DNA of 64,000 nt from positions 31,214-95,213 of the forward strand of contig CAKPCJ010000001.1 in NCBI GenBank assembly GCA_934141575.1, read 5' to 3'. The translations under genes were made by a program, and so were the position numbers. Below the pieces are notes generated by a model. It was given only the letters and a program-made list of their open reading frames with translations, was not told the origin of the DNA and did not search any database. The stretch comes from an uncultured Bacilli bacterium. GTDB taxonomy: Bacteria > Bacillota_I > Bacilli_A > RF39 > UBA660. This document shows, piece after piece, positions 8,620 through 17,239 of the stretch (positions are counted from its first letter, which is position 1; the number at the start of each line of letters is the position of its first letter).

Positions 8620-9773
8620 ATATTTTCCTCCAATGGAGAAATATTTTCTGAAGAAGTTATATCTTCATATACCTTAAAAAATATTTCCATATATATTGTA
8701 CTATGTTTTTCGACATTTTTCAAAACTTTTTTACTGATAATATACTCTTCTTCATTTAACGTATCCTGTACTTTTTTTGTAGCGTATATAATTCCAGCAT
8801 TTGTAGCGCTCTCTTTATTATAAATATTTTCAATCAAGTTAACTTCTTTCTGTTTTTGAATCATAAAGCTTATAGGTAGTATTGAATTTTTATATAATAT
8901 TAAATCCTTTGAATTATAATTTTTGAATTTTGAAAAGTTAAATAAATTAAAATCATTATTAAAAACTCTCAAATTAAAAACAGTTTTAATATTTCCTGTA
9001 TAATTTTCTTCACGATAATATAACGGAAAGTTTAGCTTAACTGTATACCAAGTTTCAGCATATACCTTTGCATCCGCATGTACTACAGATTTAAGATTTT
9101 CATTCAAATATACATTACCAGACACAATAACCTCGCCACTTGAAACATAATCATCAACATTTTTTACAATAACACCAGATTTAGCATATATTTTCTTTAT
9201 TATGCCAGATTTAGAAGCAATTATATTTTGAGGTGATTTAATATCTCGTTCTTTATTTATAACACGTTCTTCTACTAAAACCTTATATGTTGTACCTACT
9301 CTCGTTATTTCAAGCCATTCAATGCTATCTTTATATTTATTAAGTATAAACTGCTTTATACTTGAAATCTCATCAAAAGTTTTTCTAAAACTACCCGGTT
9401 TTATTCCATTATAACTTAACTCAGTTAATATTTGCTTTTTTAGTTCACTATTATTATGATATATTTTAATATCAAATATAAAATTAGACATAGTTAATAT
9501 AACTAATAAACTAAATATAAGAGAAAAAATTAATATTAAATTTTTTTTAATATCCTTCTTTATCTTTTGTTTGCCCACATATTTAATTATTTGTATTTCG
9601 TACGTCCCCTTAATTTTATCAATTTTTTCTAAATTAGATGTAGAAACAGTAATATTAATTTCTTTATTTGAAATATGGGACAAATCAAAAATATTTATAT
9701 TGTTTTTAATTATTCTTCTTAAAAAACGGTTTATATTATAACCGCTTACCCTTAATACTACATTGCTTTTCAT
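8616..9773 (-). CDS. yqfD: Sporulation protein YqfD
   Basis: 385 residues. N-terminal cytoplasmic region, one membrane helix near residues 80-100 (LILIFSLIFSLLVILTMSNFI), then a long extracytoplasmic domain with EWLEITRVGTTYKVLVEERV and KSGIIKKIYAKSGV, typical of YqfD, which is required at a late engulfment or spore-coat stage. Pairs with yqfC immediately upstream as in other endospore formers. Confidence 0.87.
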   Translation of the reverse strand: MKSNVVLRVSGYNINRFLRRIIKNNINIFDLSHISNKEINITVSTSNLEKIDKIKGTYEIQIIKYVGKQKIKKDIKKNLILIFSLIFSLLVILTMSNFIFDIKIYHNNSELKKQILTELSYNGIKPGSFRKTFDEISSIKQFILNKYKDSIEWLEITRVGTTYKVLVEERVINKERDIKSPQNIIASKSGIIKKIYAKSGVIVKNVDDYVSSGEVIVSGNVYLNENLKSVVHADAKVYAETWYTVKLNFPLYYREENYTGNIKTVFNLRVFNNDFNLFNFSKFKNYNSKDLILYKNSILPISFMIQKQKEVNLIENIYNKESATNAGIIYATKKVQDTLNEEEYIISKKVLKNVEKHSTIYMEIFFKVYEDITSSENISPLEENI

Positions 9774-9782
9774 AGCATCACC

Positions 9783-10031
9783 TTAGCCTAATTCTATAGA
9801 TACAATAACACCTTCAATCAAAATTTCATGATCTAATAATTTTTTAGTTGTCAAGTTATTACCCTTTACAATTACTTTCTTATTATCATATGTAACAACT
9901 ATTTTATTATCTTCAAAGCTTTTTATTTCATCATAATTTATAATATGTAAATTTTTAGGGGTTAAAGTAATTTTAATCAAATTTTCATCTATCATCAAAA
10001 ATTTCTTAACATTTGTTTTTATTGCTACCAC
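9783..10031 (-). CDS. yqfC: Sporulation protein YqfC (YabP/YqfC family)
   Basis: 82 residues of beta-rich sequence with IVTYDNKKVIVKGNNLTTKKLLDHEILIEG split around the middle, the pattern of the YabP/YqfC family found only in endospore formers. Ten bases upstream of yqfD. The Bacillus order yqfC-yqfD is kept. Confidence 0.82.
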   Translation of the reverse strand: MVAIKTNVKKFLMIDENLIKITLTPKNLHIINYDEIKSFEDNKIVVTYDNKKVIVKGNNLTTKKLLDHEILIEGVIVSIELG

Positions 10032-10046
10032 CCAATTAATTATATT

Positions 10047-10075
10047 AAAAAAACTAGGATTTATGTTCCTAGTTA
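10047..10075 (-). terminator. Terminator of yqeY
   Basis: Hairpin AACTAGGA-...-TCCTAGTT followed by a T run on the minus strand. The yqeY stop codon is inside the stem, and yqfC begins after it, so yqfC-yqfD expression needs readthrough or its own promoter. Confidence 0.75.
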
Positions 10076-10509
10076 TTTAACTTTGATTTTATTTTAGAAT
10101 TAATAATAGACATATCAGTTCTTCCCTTAATCTTAGGCATTATTTCAGCCATAATTTTTCCCATATCCTTTTGTGATGTAGGATTAATTTTTTCAAAAGC
10201 CTCATTAATTATTTTATCGATTTCTTCTTCAGATAATTGTTCTGGTAAATATTTTTGCAAAATACTAATTTCAGCATTAGCCTTATCAATAAGATCAGTT
10301 CTATTACCCTTTTGGAATTCTTCTATGCTACCCTTTAAATTTTTAATTTGTTTTGTTGCAACTGTAACTATATCTTCATCAGTTATTTCTTTTTTTGAGT
10401 TTATACTATTTAATTTTACCTCACCTTTAAGCATTCTCAAAGTAGTTAATAATTCTTTGTTACCAGCCTTCAATGCTTCTTTTATTTCATTATCTAATCT
10501 TTCTAACAT
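10069..10509 (-). CDS. yqeY: GatB/YqeY domain protein
   Basis: 146 residues matching the YqeY family: N-terminal LERLDNEIKEALKAGNKELLTTLRMLKGEV, middle LIDKANAEISILQKYLPEQLSEEE (shown in part by position 85-108) and GKIMAEIMPKIKGRTDMSII at the end. The domain is shared with the tail of GatB; a role near tRNA amidation is proposed but unproven. Follows rpsU as in Bacillus. Confidence 0.9.
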   Translation of the reverse strand: MLERLDNEIKEALKAGNKELLTTLRMLKGEVKLNSINSKKEITDEDIVTVATKQIKNLKGSIEEFQKGNRTDLIDKANAEISILQKYLPEQLSEEEIDKIINEAFEKINPTSQKDMGKIMAEIMPKIKGRTDMSIINSKIKSKLNN

Positions 10510-10523
10510 AATTCCTCCTATAT

Positions 10524-10549
10524 CAAAAAAGAGCTTAATATTGCTCTCT
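10524..10549 (-). terminator. Terminator between rpsU and yqeY
   Basis: AGAGC-AATATTAA-GCTCT stem and TTTTTT on the minus strand, directly after the rpsU stop and before the yqeY ribosome site. Partial termination would lower yqeY relative to rpsU. Confidence 0.7.
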
Positions 10550-10729
10550 TCTTCTGTTTCTTCTGCTATTTTTAATAGCCTCTTTTTTAGCGTTTCTTCT
10601 TCTTACTCCTGGTTTATCATAATGTTCTTTTTTTCTTAACTCTGAAGGGAGTCCACTTTTAGCGACTTTTTGAGTAAACTTTTTATAAGCTAAATCAAAA
10701 TTTCCATCTTTAACTGGAACTGATATCAT
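10535..10729 (-). CDS. rpsU: Small ribosomal subunit protein bS21
   Basis: 64 residues, basic, starting MISVPVKDGNFDLAYKKF and ending in an Arg/Lys-rich helix (KPGVRRRNAKKEA, RRNRRREQY). The ATG at 10729 was chosen over upstream in-frame codons because AGGGAGGG lies 7 bases before it and bS21 normally begins at this point. Conserved start of the yqeY-yqfC-yqfD block. Confidence 0.95.
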   Translation of the reverse strand: MISVPVKDGNFDLAYKKFTQKVAKSGLPSELRKKEHYDKPGVRRRNAKKEAIKNSRRNRRREQY

Positions 10730-10810
10730 CAATATCCCTCCCTTCTTTACTACAATAAAGATTATAACACGACATCTAACATAAAACAACAAATTTTGAT
10801 ATTTTTTTCA

Positions 10811-10840
10811 AAAAAATAGATAGGAATATTCCTATCTATT
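10811..10840 (-). terminator. Terminator of the 139-aa gene
   Basis: Perfect palindrome AATAGATAGGAATATTCCTATCTATT followed by T7 on the minus strand; overlaps the stop codon at 10832. Confidence 0.75.
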
Positions 10841-11251
10841 CAACATATTTAACAAGTTTATTTTAAACATATCTTTATCTTTATGAGTTTTAGATATCAT
10901 CACACCTTTGTATGTATCAAGTTCTGACTTATGTCCTTCCTCCAACAATTCCTCAGGTGTTATTTTTTCAAATGTTAAAACATTCTCATCAGTTCTTACT
11001 GTATAATGAACAGTTATATCACCGTGAACTTTAGAAAACAATGTATCAGTAGGTAATTTTAACTCGTATGATACTGTATGTTTCTTTTGGTTCTTAGAAA
11101 CAATCTGACCTAAAAAATTGCCATCTCTTAATTGAGGATAATACTCCAAAGTCAAAGTTCTAAAAGCCAACATATTATATTTTCTTATAGCGCGTTCTTC
11201 TTTTCTAAATTTAGCTTCATCTTCAAATTCAAATTTATAACCATTTTTCAT
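10832..11251 (-). CDS. Uncharacterised cytosolic protein, 139 aa
   Basis: Not recognised. Charged, mixed alpha/beta, no signal peptide or membrane helix. ATG at 11251 is preferred because a GGGGG site lies about 9 bases upstream; an ATG five codons earlier is possible. A mid-protein stretch YELKLPTDTLFSKVHGD is followed by a short beta-like segment. Single gene with its own terminator, between rpsU and the repeat protein. Confidence 0.6.
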   Translation of the reverse strand: MKNGYKFEFEDEAKFRKEERAIRKYNMLAFRTLTLEYYPQLRDGNFLGQIVSKNQKKHTVSYELKLPTDTLFSKVHGDITVHYTVRTDENVLTFEKITPEELLEEGHKSELDTYKGVMISKTHKDKDMFKINLLNMLNR

Positions 11252-11345
11252 AATTTCAACCCCCATAACTTAAACAACTATTGTATCCAATATTTTTAAG
11301 TTATCTTATAATAACATATTTTTTGCATTTTGTCAACTTTTATTT

Positions 11346-11377
11346 AAAAAGAAAAAGAAGATTAATTAATCTTCTTT
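11346..11377 (-). terminator. Terminator overlapping end of repeat protein
   Basis: AAAGAAGATTAATTAATCTTCTTT palindrome plus T tract on the minus strand. The last four codons of the upstream gene lie within it. Confidence 0.75.
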
Positions 11378-13519
11378 AATTCTTGATTCATTTGTGAAAG
11401 TCCAACCTGAAAGTGTTTTTGATGTTGACCATTTTACTTCTGTCTTTTTATCAGTTTGAGTATATCCTGCTGGTAATTTTTCTACCCAATCAGTGTATAC
11501 ATAGCTTTCAGTTGTACCTACCTTTTCTTTTTTACCTGTTTTTGTCCATCCTTGTTTTGTTAAGTCTTCTGTTGACCATTCTTTTTTAGTAACTGTTTTA
11601 TAAGCTACATCTTTTATAGTAACTGTCTTTTTATCAGTTTGAGTATATCCTGCTGGTAATTTTTCTACCCAATCAGTGTATACATATTGTCCAGCTGATA
11701 TTAACTTAGATTTTCCTGTTTTTGTCCATCCTTGTTTTGTTAAGTCTTCTGTTGACCATTGTGTTACTATTTTTTGTTTAACAGTGGTTACTTCTTTTTT
11801 ATCAATTTGAGTATATCCTGCTGGTAATTTTTCTACCCAATCAGTATAATCCCATTGTCCAGCTGATATTAACTTAGATTTTCCTGTTTTTGTCCATCCT
11901 TGTTTTGTTAAGTCTTCTGTTGACCATTGTGTTACTATTTTTTGTTTAACAGTGGTTACTTCTTTTTTATCAATTTGAGTATATCCTGCTGGTAATTTTT
12001 CTACCCAATCAGTATAATCCCATTGTCCAGCTGATATTAACTTAGATTTTCCTGTTTTTGTCCATCCTTGTTTTGTTAAATCTTCTGTTGACCATTGTGT
12101 TTTAGTTTCAGTAGTAACTACTGTTCTAGATACAGTTTTTGTATCATATAAAGTATATCCTGCTGGTAAAGTTTTTACCCAACCTGTATATTCATATGAA
12201 GAACCTGATACTTTGCTATTTCCAGTTGCAGTCCATCCACTACCTGGATTAGTTTTAGCCCATTTAGTTTCTACTGAATCAGGAGATGTACTACAAATAC
12301 TGTAACTATAAACTGTAATAGGAACTTGTTTATATTTTGGAGTTTTTGAACGAGATTGTACGCTACATGTATAAGTTATTGATGAACCAGGACATTTTTT
12401 AGAACCAGAGCCACATTTACCAGTTGTTACACTATAACCTCCGCCTGAAACTCTGCTAGTATCAGAACCTGATCCTGAACATGGTGATGATGAAGTATAA
12501 GTGCTAGTTGTAGTCCAAGGACCATAAGTATATCCGTCAAAAACCTGTGTATAAGTTGTTCTTGATTCTACACCAACAGCTCCACTTGGTACAGTAGATT
12601 GATTATAGTAAGCTTTACAAGTTTTAGTTCCTGATATTACCTTTTTGTATTCGTAAATATAATCTTGAACAAGTTTTCTACCTTTATAGTATGTATCATA
12701 AACAACTGTCTCTACTGAAACATTCTTCTGATATTCATAACTGTAAACATCTTCGCTTAATTTTTTCTTACCTTTATAATATGTAGTTGTCACATTATAA
12801 TTTTCTAATTTTTGATATTCATAACTGTAAACATCTTCGTTTAATTTTTTCTTACCTTTATAATATGTAGTCGTTACTACATAATTCTCTGGTTTTTGAT
12901 ATTCATAACTGTAAACATCTTCTGTTGCTTTTTTCTTACCTTTATAATAAGTTACTTGTTTGTTAATCTCATAAGCTTCTTTTTCTTGTTTTGTATATTC
13001 ATATTTATATAAATCAACTGTTGATAATTTTCTACCTTTGAATAATTCACGAACAAATTTATACTCTAAAGTTTCAACAACTTGTTCACATTTGCCATCA
13101 ACGCATAAGTCATGACATCCTAAATACTCAACGATATAATCTGTTTTTTCATTACAACTCAAAGTAACTTTTAATTCATATTCATCATTTTCTAGCTTAG
13201 TTACTTGAACAAATGATTTTTGATTATCACAATATTCACCATTTTTATCAGTGAATGGTAATAATAATTTCATATCTAACATTTCTTGCAATGTTAATTT
13301 TGAAACTTCACCAACTTCTTGAGGTAATCTTTGAACTGTATAATAATCTTCAGCTACCTCTTTCATTTGGTTTATATTGTTATTAAATATTGCATCATAA
13401 AATGGTTTTGTATTTTGCCTTGGATATAACCATAATAATAAGAATATAAATAACGCTACAAATAATATTTTAAGAATTATACTCTTAAGTAATCCTCCAT
13501 TAGTGCTTTCTGTATACAT
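11366..13519 (-). CDS. Membrane-anchored repeat protein
   Basis: 717 residues from ATG 13519 (GGGGG ribosome site, 7-base spacing). A single N-terminal helix (about 12-35, IILKILFVALFIFLLLWLYP) anchors it. After it come a small cysteine-containing domain, then about five YYKGKKK..EDVYSYEYQ units of 28 residues, a Cys/Ser/Gly-rich segment, and four units built on WSTEDLTKQGWTKTGK and WVEKLPAGYT of 56-60 residues. There is no LPXTG signal, so the topology is anchor-in, repeats-out. Probably a surface or envelope protein; function unknown. Repeat copy number may vary between strains. Confidence 0.8.
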   Translation of the reverse strand: MYTESTNGGLLKSIILKILFVALFIFLLLWLYPRQNTKPFYDAIFNNNINQMKEVAEDYYTVQRLPQEVGEVSKLTLQEMLDMKLLLPFTDKNGEYCDNQKSFVQVTKLENDEYELKVTLSCNEKTDYIVEYLGCHDLCVDGKCEQVVETLEYKFVRELFKGRKLSTVDLYKYEYTKQEKEAYEINKQVTYYKGKKKATEDVYSYEYQKPENYVVTTTYYKGKKKLNEDVYSYEYQKLENYNVTTTYYKGKKKLSEDVYSYEYQKNVSVETVVYDTYYKGRKLVQDYIYEYKKVISGTKTCKAYYNQSTVPSGAVGVESRTTYTQVFDGYTYGPWTTTSTYTSSSPCSGSGSDTSRVSGGGYSVTTGKCGSGSKKCPGSSITYTCSVQSRSKTPKYKQVPITVYSYSICSTSPDSVETKWAKTNPGSGWTATGNSKVSGSSYEYTGWVKTLPAGYTLYDTKTVSRTVVTTETKTQWSTEDLTKQGWTKTGKSKLISAGQWDYTDWVEKLPAGYTQIDKKEVTTVKQKIVTQWSTEDLTKQGWTKTGKSKLISAGQWDYTDWVEKLPAGYTQIDKKEVTTVKQKIVTQWSTEDLTKQGWTKTGKSKLISAGQYVYTDWVEKLPAGYTQTDKKTVTIKDVAYKTVTKKEWSTEDLTKQGWTKTGKKEKVGTTESYVYTDWVEKLPAGYTQTDKKTEVKWSTSKTLSGWTFTNESRIKED
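11573..12256 (-). repeat. Tandem 168-bp coding repeats
   Basis: The sequence TGACCATT recurs at 11573, 11753, 11921 and 12089, giving one 180-base step and two 168-base steps. The units 11753-11920 and 11921-12088 differ at one base only by eye, implying recent duplication. Each codes for a 56-residue WSTEDLTKQGW unit. Confidence 0.9.
12650..12985 (-). repeat. Tandem 84-bp coding repeats
   Basis: ATATTCATAACTGTAAACAT recurs at 12731, 12815 and 12899 (84-base period), coding for 28-residue units with YYKGKKK and DVYSYEYQ. More diverged copies flank them. Confidence 0.85.
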
Positions 13520-13638
13520 ATTAAAACCCCCTTTTTTAATTGCTGTATATAGTATCACAACTATTATGATATGTCAATAATTTTTATGACATTTTTTTGT
13601 ATACATTTTGTCTTTTTCTTTGATGTTAAGATATAATA

Positions 13639-13926
13639 TCACATTTTGTGACATTTGTCAACATTTAATTTAACTAATGTAATTCCCAAATTAAAATAAT
13701 CTTTCCTATAGTAAATTACATTTTTATTTTGCTTTAAAATATATTCAGTTTTTTTTGATAATATACCTTTACCAATACCATGAATAATTATAATATACTC
13801 GTTTCCTAATTTTAAATTTTCCGAGATAAAATCATTTATAAAAACTTCAGCAATATCACTAGTCATCCCATGTAAATCTATTCTAGGATAAGTTTTATAA
13901 AAAATATTTTCTTTAAATTCATTCAT
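13639..13926 (-). CDS. Smr-domain protein
   Basis: 95 residues. LDLHG-type start (PRIDLHGMTSDIAEVFI) and IIHGIGKGILSKK are the two Smr motifs found at the C-terminus of MutS2 and in stand-alone nucleases that act on DNA or on mRNA of stalled ribosomes. Here the domain stands alone and complete. The start ATG at 13926 lacks an obvious strong ribosome site. Confidence 0.8.
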   Translation of the reverse strand: MNEFKENIFYKTYPRIDLHGMTSDIAEVFINDFISENLKLGNEYIIIIHGIGKGILSKKTEYILKQNKNVIYYRKDYFNLGITLVKLNVDKCHKM

Positions 13927-14243
13927 AGTTATGTCTCACCACTCTTCATACAGAAAATAATACCACATAAATAATTTAATATGTTATAAAATAATCCCAC
14001 TGTAACTTATAAATAATATTTTAGCAAATTGCATTTATCTTTAATACACATATTTATTTTAACACAAAAAGAAAAATTTTTATCCTCCTAATTAATATGC
14101 AAAAATCAAGTTATCTATTTTCTTATTATATTATCAACAATAATAAAACAAAAAAACAAGATACTTCTATCTTAGTTTTTAATGTATTGTTTATTTTCGA
14201 TTTTTTTAATCCAAATATATTACATATATATTTATTGTTTTTA
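13927..14243. other. Intergenic, no gene seen
   Basis: About 317 bases of very AT-rich DNA. A plus-strand open frame here is low complexity, has no useful ribosome site for its context and runs into the next gene; not called. It presumably holds the promoter of the Smr gene on its right side and the 3' end of the kinase-like operon on its left. Confidence 0.6.
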
Positions 14244-16022
14244 CTATTTATATTTTTCCTTCAATCTTTTTATTTCCTCTTTATATTCATCTTTTAATAG
14301 ATAATCTGCAAATGAATAATCATCAACATAATGATTTTTTATAGATTCTTTGCTTTTATCAAGCATAACAACACTTACCAAATTATTCAATTTTAATTCA
14401 TCTATTTTTTTAATCAAACTTACTGCATTAATCCCTATCATTTCATCATCAATTAAAAATATATTATATTCTTCTCCACTAATCAACTTATCGATAGCAT
14501 CTTCAGCATACATTACGGATGAAACTTCAAAGTTATTTTTCTTTAGTTCACTTGATATATTAGATAACTCTTTATAATTATCATCTAACAATAAAATTTT
14601 TTTCTTATTGGAAATTTCTTTAGCTAATTTAAAAGCAGAATTCTTGCTATCATTTTTTTCAATTAACTGATTTAATATTACTGTAAAAGTAGTCCCATAT
14701 TCATCATTTTTTATTAAAAATGTTCCATTTAATAAATCAAGCATTTTTTTTATCATATAATAATCAATATAAATATTTTCTAAATCTGCTAATTTTTCAT
14801 CATCCATCTCTACATTACTACTTAATATTTTATTAATTTCATCTAATGACATATTTAGTTTAGAATTAGTTAATGTTATTATTAATCTACATACATCATT
14901 TTTTATTATATACGATATATCTAAATCTACTGTATTATTTTCTTTACTATTGTTAGTTATTAATGAACATAATATTTGTTTCAACTTTGAAGAATCTCCG
15001 TTTAATTTAGGAGGAATAGTATTACTTATACTATAATTAAAAATTACTGATTTATCCAATTTGCTTTTTACTATATATATTATTTGGCTAAACAAATTAT
15101 ATATATCATACGATGTTTCATATACTTTTATATTCTTTTTATCTATTTGAGAAATACTCAAAACATCATCAATATTAGATATCAAATAACTTGATATTTG
15201 TGATATTTTAGAAATATTATCTTTTGCATCTTCTAATTTTTCCGATTGCAAGGCATTTTCGCTATATAACCTAATTTTCTTAACAGGAGTCCTGACATCC
15301 TCTGTGATTTTAAAAAGAATATTAGATTTTTCCTCTAAACTGGTTTCTACTAACTCTTTATTTTTATTATATTCTTCAAGTATTTTTAAATCAGGATTTT
15401 CTATTGTAAAAAACATAATAAGTTCAATATATACAATGATGCTTGGAATAACTATAAGATTGGGAATATTTTTTTGAGTAATAGCAGCTATAATACCAAG
15501 ACATATCAACGCAAACATAGGGACGGCTTTTTTAGTATAACCTTTTAAAGTTATTCTTACTGATTCAATTAGACTCAATAATATATATACCGCACATATT
15601 GAATAAACAAAGTTTACACATAATCCAATAGCGTAACCCTCAGTAGAAGAAGCAACAACTTTGAATGGTAAAAAAACAGTCAATATAGTAAATAATATGT
15701 TTATACAGAATACTATTTTTTTTACTCGTGATAGCTTTTTTTTATTTCTCAAATCAATAGATATAAAATATAGAAACAAAAGTGACGCCCACCAATAATA
15801 CAATGGTAAATCTAAGTGATTTAAAAACTTTAAAACAGGCATATTTCCAGAATTATATCCAATGTATATCCCTATTATATTAAAAACTATATTAAAATTA
15901 CTGATAAGCATCAAATATTTATAAATACCCGTTTCAGAACTTTCAACTCTTCTCTTGCTGTAAAAAACTGATTGAAGTAATACAAGTAAAAATAATGAGA
16001 AAATTGGTAAAATCAAGTTCAT
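14244..16022 (-). CDS. Histidine-kinase-like protein with receiver domain, probably catalytically dead
   Basis: 592 residues. Seven or so membrane helices (1-210), a dimerisation region, a HATPase-like domain, and a C-terminal receiver domain (about 470-592). The H-box reads ITEDVRTPVKK (residues 239-249): Glu at 241 stands where the phosphorylated His belongs. The N-box Asn appears kept (LITNNSKENN) but the glycine-rich ATP-lid boxes are replaced (NIYIDYYMIKKMLDLLNG). The receiver keeps acidic residues (LLLDDN, LIDDEM) and Lys (LLKDE) but has Asp in place of the usual Thr/Ser. Likely a pseudo-kinase or sensor scaffold. Follows the acyltransferase by 11 bases. Confidence 0.75.
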   Translation of the reverse strand: MNLILPIFSLFLLVLLQSVFYSKRRVESSETGIYKYLMLISNFNIVFNIIGIYIGYNSGNMPVLKFLNHLDLPLYYWWASLLFLYFISIDLRNKKKLSRVKKIVFCINILFTILTVFLPFKVVASSTEGYAIGLCVNFVYSICAVYILLSLIESVRITLKGYTKKAVPMFALICLGIIAAITQKNIPNLIVIPSIIVYIELIMFFTIENPDLKILEEYNKNKELVETSLEEKSNILFKITEDVRTPVKKIRLYSENALQSEKLEDAKDNISKISQISSYLISNIDDVLSISQIDKKNIKVYETSYDIYNLFSQIIYIVKSKLDKSVIFNYSISNTIPPKLNGDSSKLKQILCSLITNNSKENNTVDLDISYIIKNDVCRLIITLTNSKLNMSLDEINKILSSNVEMDDEKLADLENIYIDYYMIKKMLDLLNGTFLIKNDEYGTTFTVILNQLIEKNDSKNSAFKLAKEISNKKKILLLDDNYKELSNISSELKKNNFEVSSVMYAEDAIDKLISGEEYNIFLIDDEMIGINAVSLIKKIDELKLNNLVSVVMLDKSKESIKNHYVDDYSFADYLLKDEYKEEIKRLKEKYK

Positions 16023-16033
16023 ATATATCCACC

Positions 16034-17047
16034 CTATCTTTTTATTTTTTTCGTTAATACCAGTTCATTATATCCATAGCCAAAACTATCCTTAGGTGTT
16101 TCTTCACCAAATGTAATTCCTTGATAGCCATTACTTTCTGAGGAAACTCTTTGTACAATTGTATTTCCACTGCAATCTATGTAAATTTTTGAATTAAACT
16201 CTTGAAAATATTGATGGGATTCATTTTTTGGAAGAAAAATAAACTGTGATTCAAATTCTCTTACCCCGCTCATGTCATCTTTAGCCCTTTTGTATGCAGA
16301 ATATCTTGATTTTATATCATCATCCCAGTTTTTTTCTTTTAAAGAGCTTCTTTTTTCATAATAGTATGGTTTACCATCTACTATATCGCAAAAAACATTA
16401 GGATTTTTTTCACTATATTGCCATGCATAGTGTTTTGTCATTAATTCATAATACATTGTTGCCATCATACTTCTTAGTTCTTCAATAGATTCAATTAAAT
16501 TCTCTGTAGGTTTAAAAGGGCTCCCTATTTTTGTGTACCTTCTTTTATTTGAAAAATATGTAACAACAGGTATAATAGGTTTTCCAGATTCTAATGATAT
16601 TCTAATGCAACCATGATTCATTGGCATCATTAATTGATTAGGAGATAAATTCCAAGTAGCTTCCGGATACATTGCAAAATTTTTGCCACTTTTAAGTATT
16701 TCTATAATATTTGAATATGCCTGTTCTCTACTAATTTTATCCGTTCTTTTTACCCATTGAACCCCATTTAATTCTAATCCTAAACCATCAATTGTTCCTT
16801 GATCCTCATCACTAACAAGTAAATAAAAATGTTTTTTCACTGCTTGCGCTAACGTAGGAATATCTTCAATGCAATAATGATTAGCTACAATCAAATAATT
16901 ATTATCAGATGGAATTTCACCTTCAACTACCAACCTACCAGTAGTTTTTTGCGTCATCATTCCTATCAGTAATGGATGAATGATTACTTTAAACTTTTCA
17001 TATTTTAACGCTTTTATTTCTTGTTTCATATACTTACTCACCTTCAA
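16034..17047 (-). CDS. PlsC-like acyltransferase
   Basis: 337 residues. NHYCIEDIP carries the HX4D catalytic motif; YPEATW corresponds to FPEGTR and KPIIPV to the fourth acyltransferase motif. These belong to the glycerolphosphate acyltransferase superfamily, which acylates lysophosphatidate or related lipids. The C-terminal third (FESQFIFLPKNES onward) is not typical of PlsC and has no assigned role. It shares an operon with the kinase-like gene. Confidence 0.8.
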   Translation of the reverse strand: MKVSKYMKQEIKALKYEKFKVIIHPLLIGMMTQKTTGRLVVEGEIPSDNNYLIVANHYCIEDIPTLAQAVKKHFYLLVSDEDQGTIDGLGLELNGVQWVKRTDKISREQAYSNIIEILKSGKNFAMYPEATWNLSPNQLMMPMNHGCIRISLESGKPIIPVVTYFSNKRRYTKIGSPFKPTENLIESIEELRSMMATMYYELMTKHYAWQYSEKNPNVFCDIVDGKPYYYEKRSSLKEKNWDDDIKSRYSAYKRAKDDMSGVREFESQFIFLPKNESHQYFQEFNSKIYIDCSGNTIVQRVSSESNGYQGITFGEETPKDSFGYGYNELVLTKKIKR

Positions 17048-17063
17048 TTTTCCAAATTATAAC

Positions 17064-17094
17064 ACAAAAAAACTAAGACATCAATATCTTAGTT
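17064..17094 (-). terminator. Terminator after XRE membrane regulator
   Basis: AACTAAGA-TATTGATG-TCTTAGTT stem with T7 on the minus strand, about 145 bases downstream of the XRE gene stop, leaving a long 3' untranslated stretch. Confidence 0.75.
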
Positions 17095-17239
17095 AATTTA
17101 ATTATATCAACTATTACTAATTTTTATATAGTAGCTTGTGCCTCATCCGAGTCTGGAAAACAAAACTCTACTTTTACTAAACTTCTTATTTAAACTCATT
17201 ATACCATATATTTGTGTTCATAAAAATTTTTCCAATCAC

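Noticed and set aside
11573..12256. CRISPR-like regular repeats
   Set aside because: Units are 168 bases, contiguous, in frame and encode protein; there are no spacers and no cas genes.
14097..14297. 66-codon plus-strand frame
   Set aside because: Phe/Ile-rich translation typical of AT-rich noncoding DNA, and it runs antisense into the kinase-like gene.
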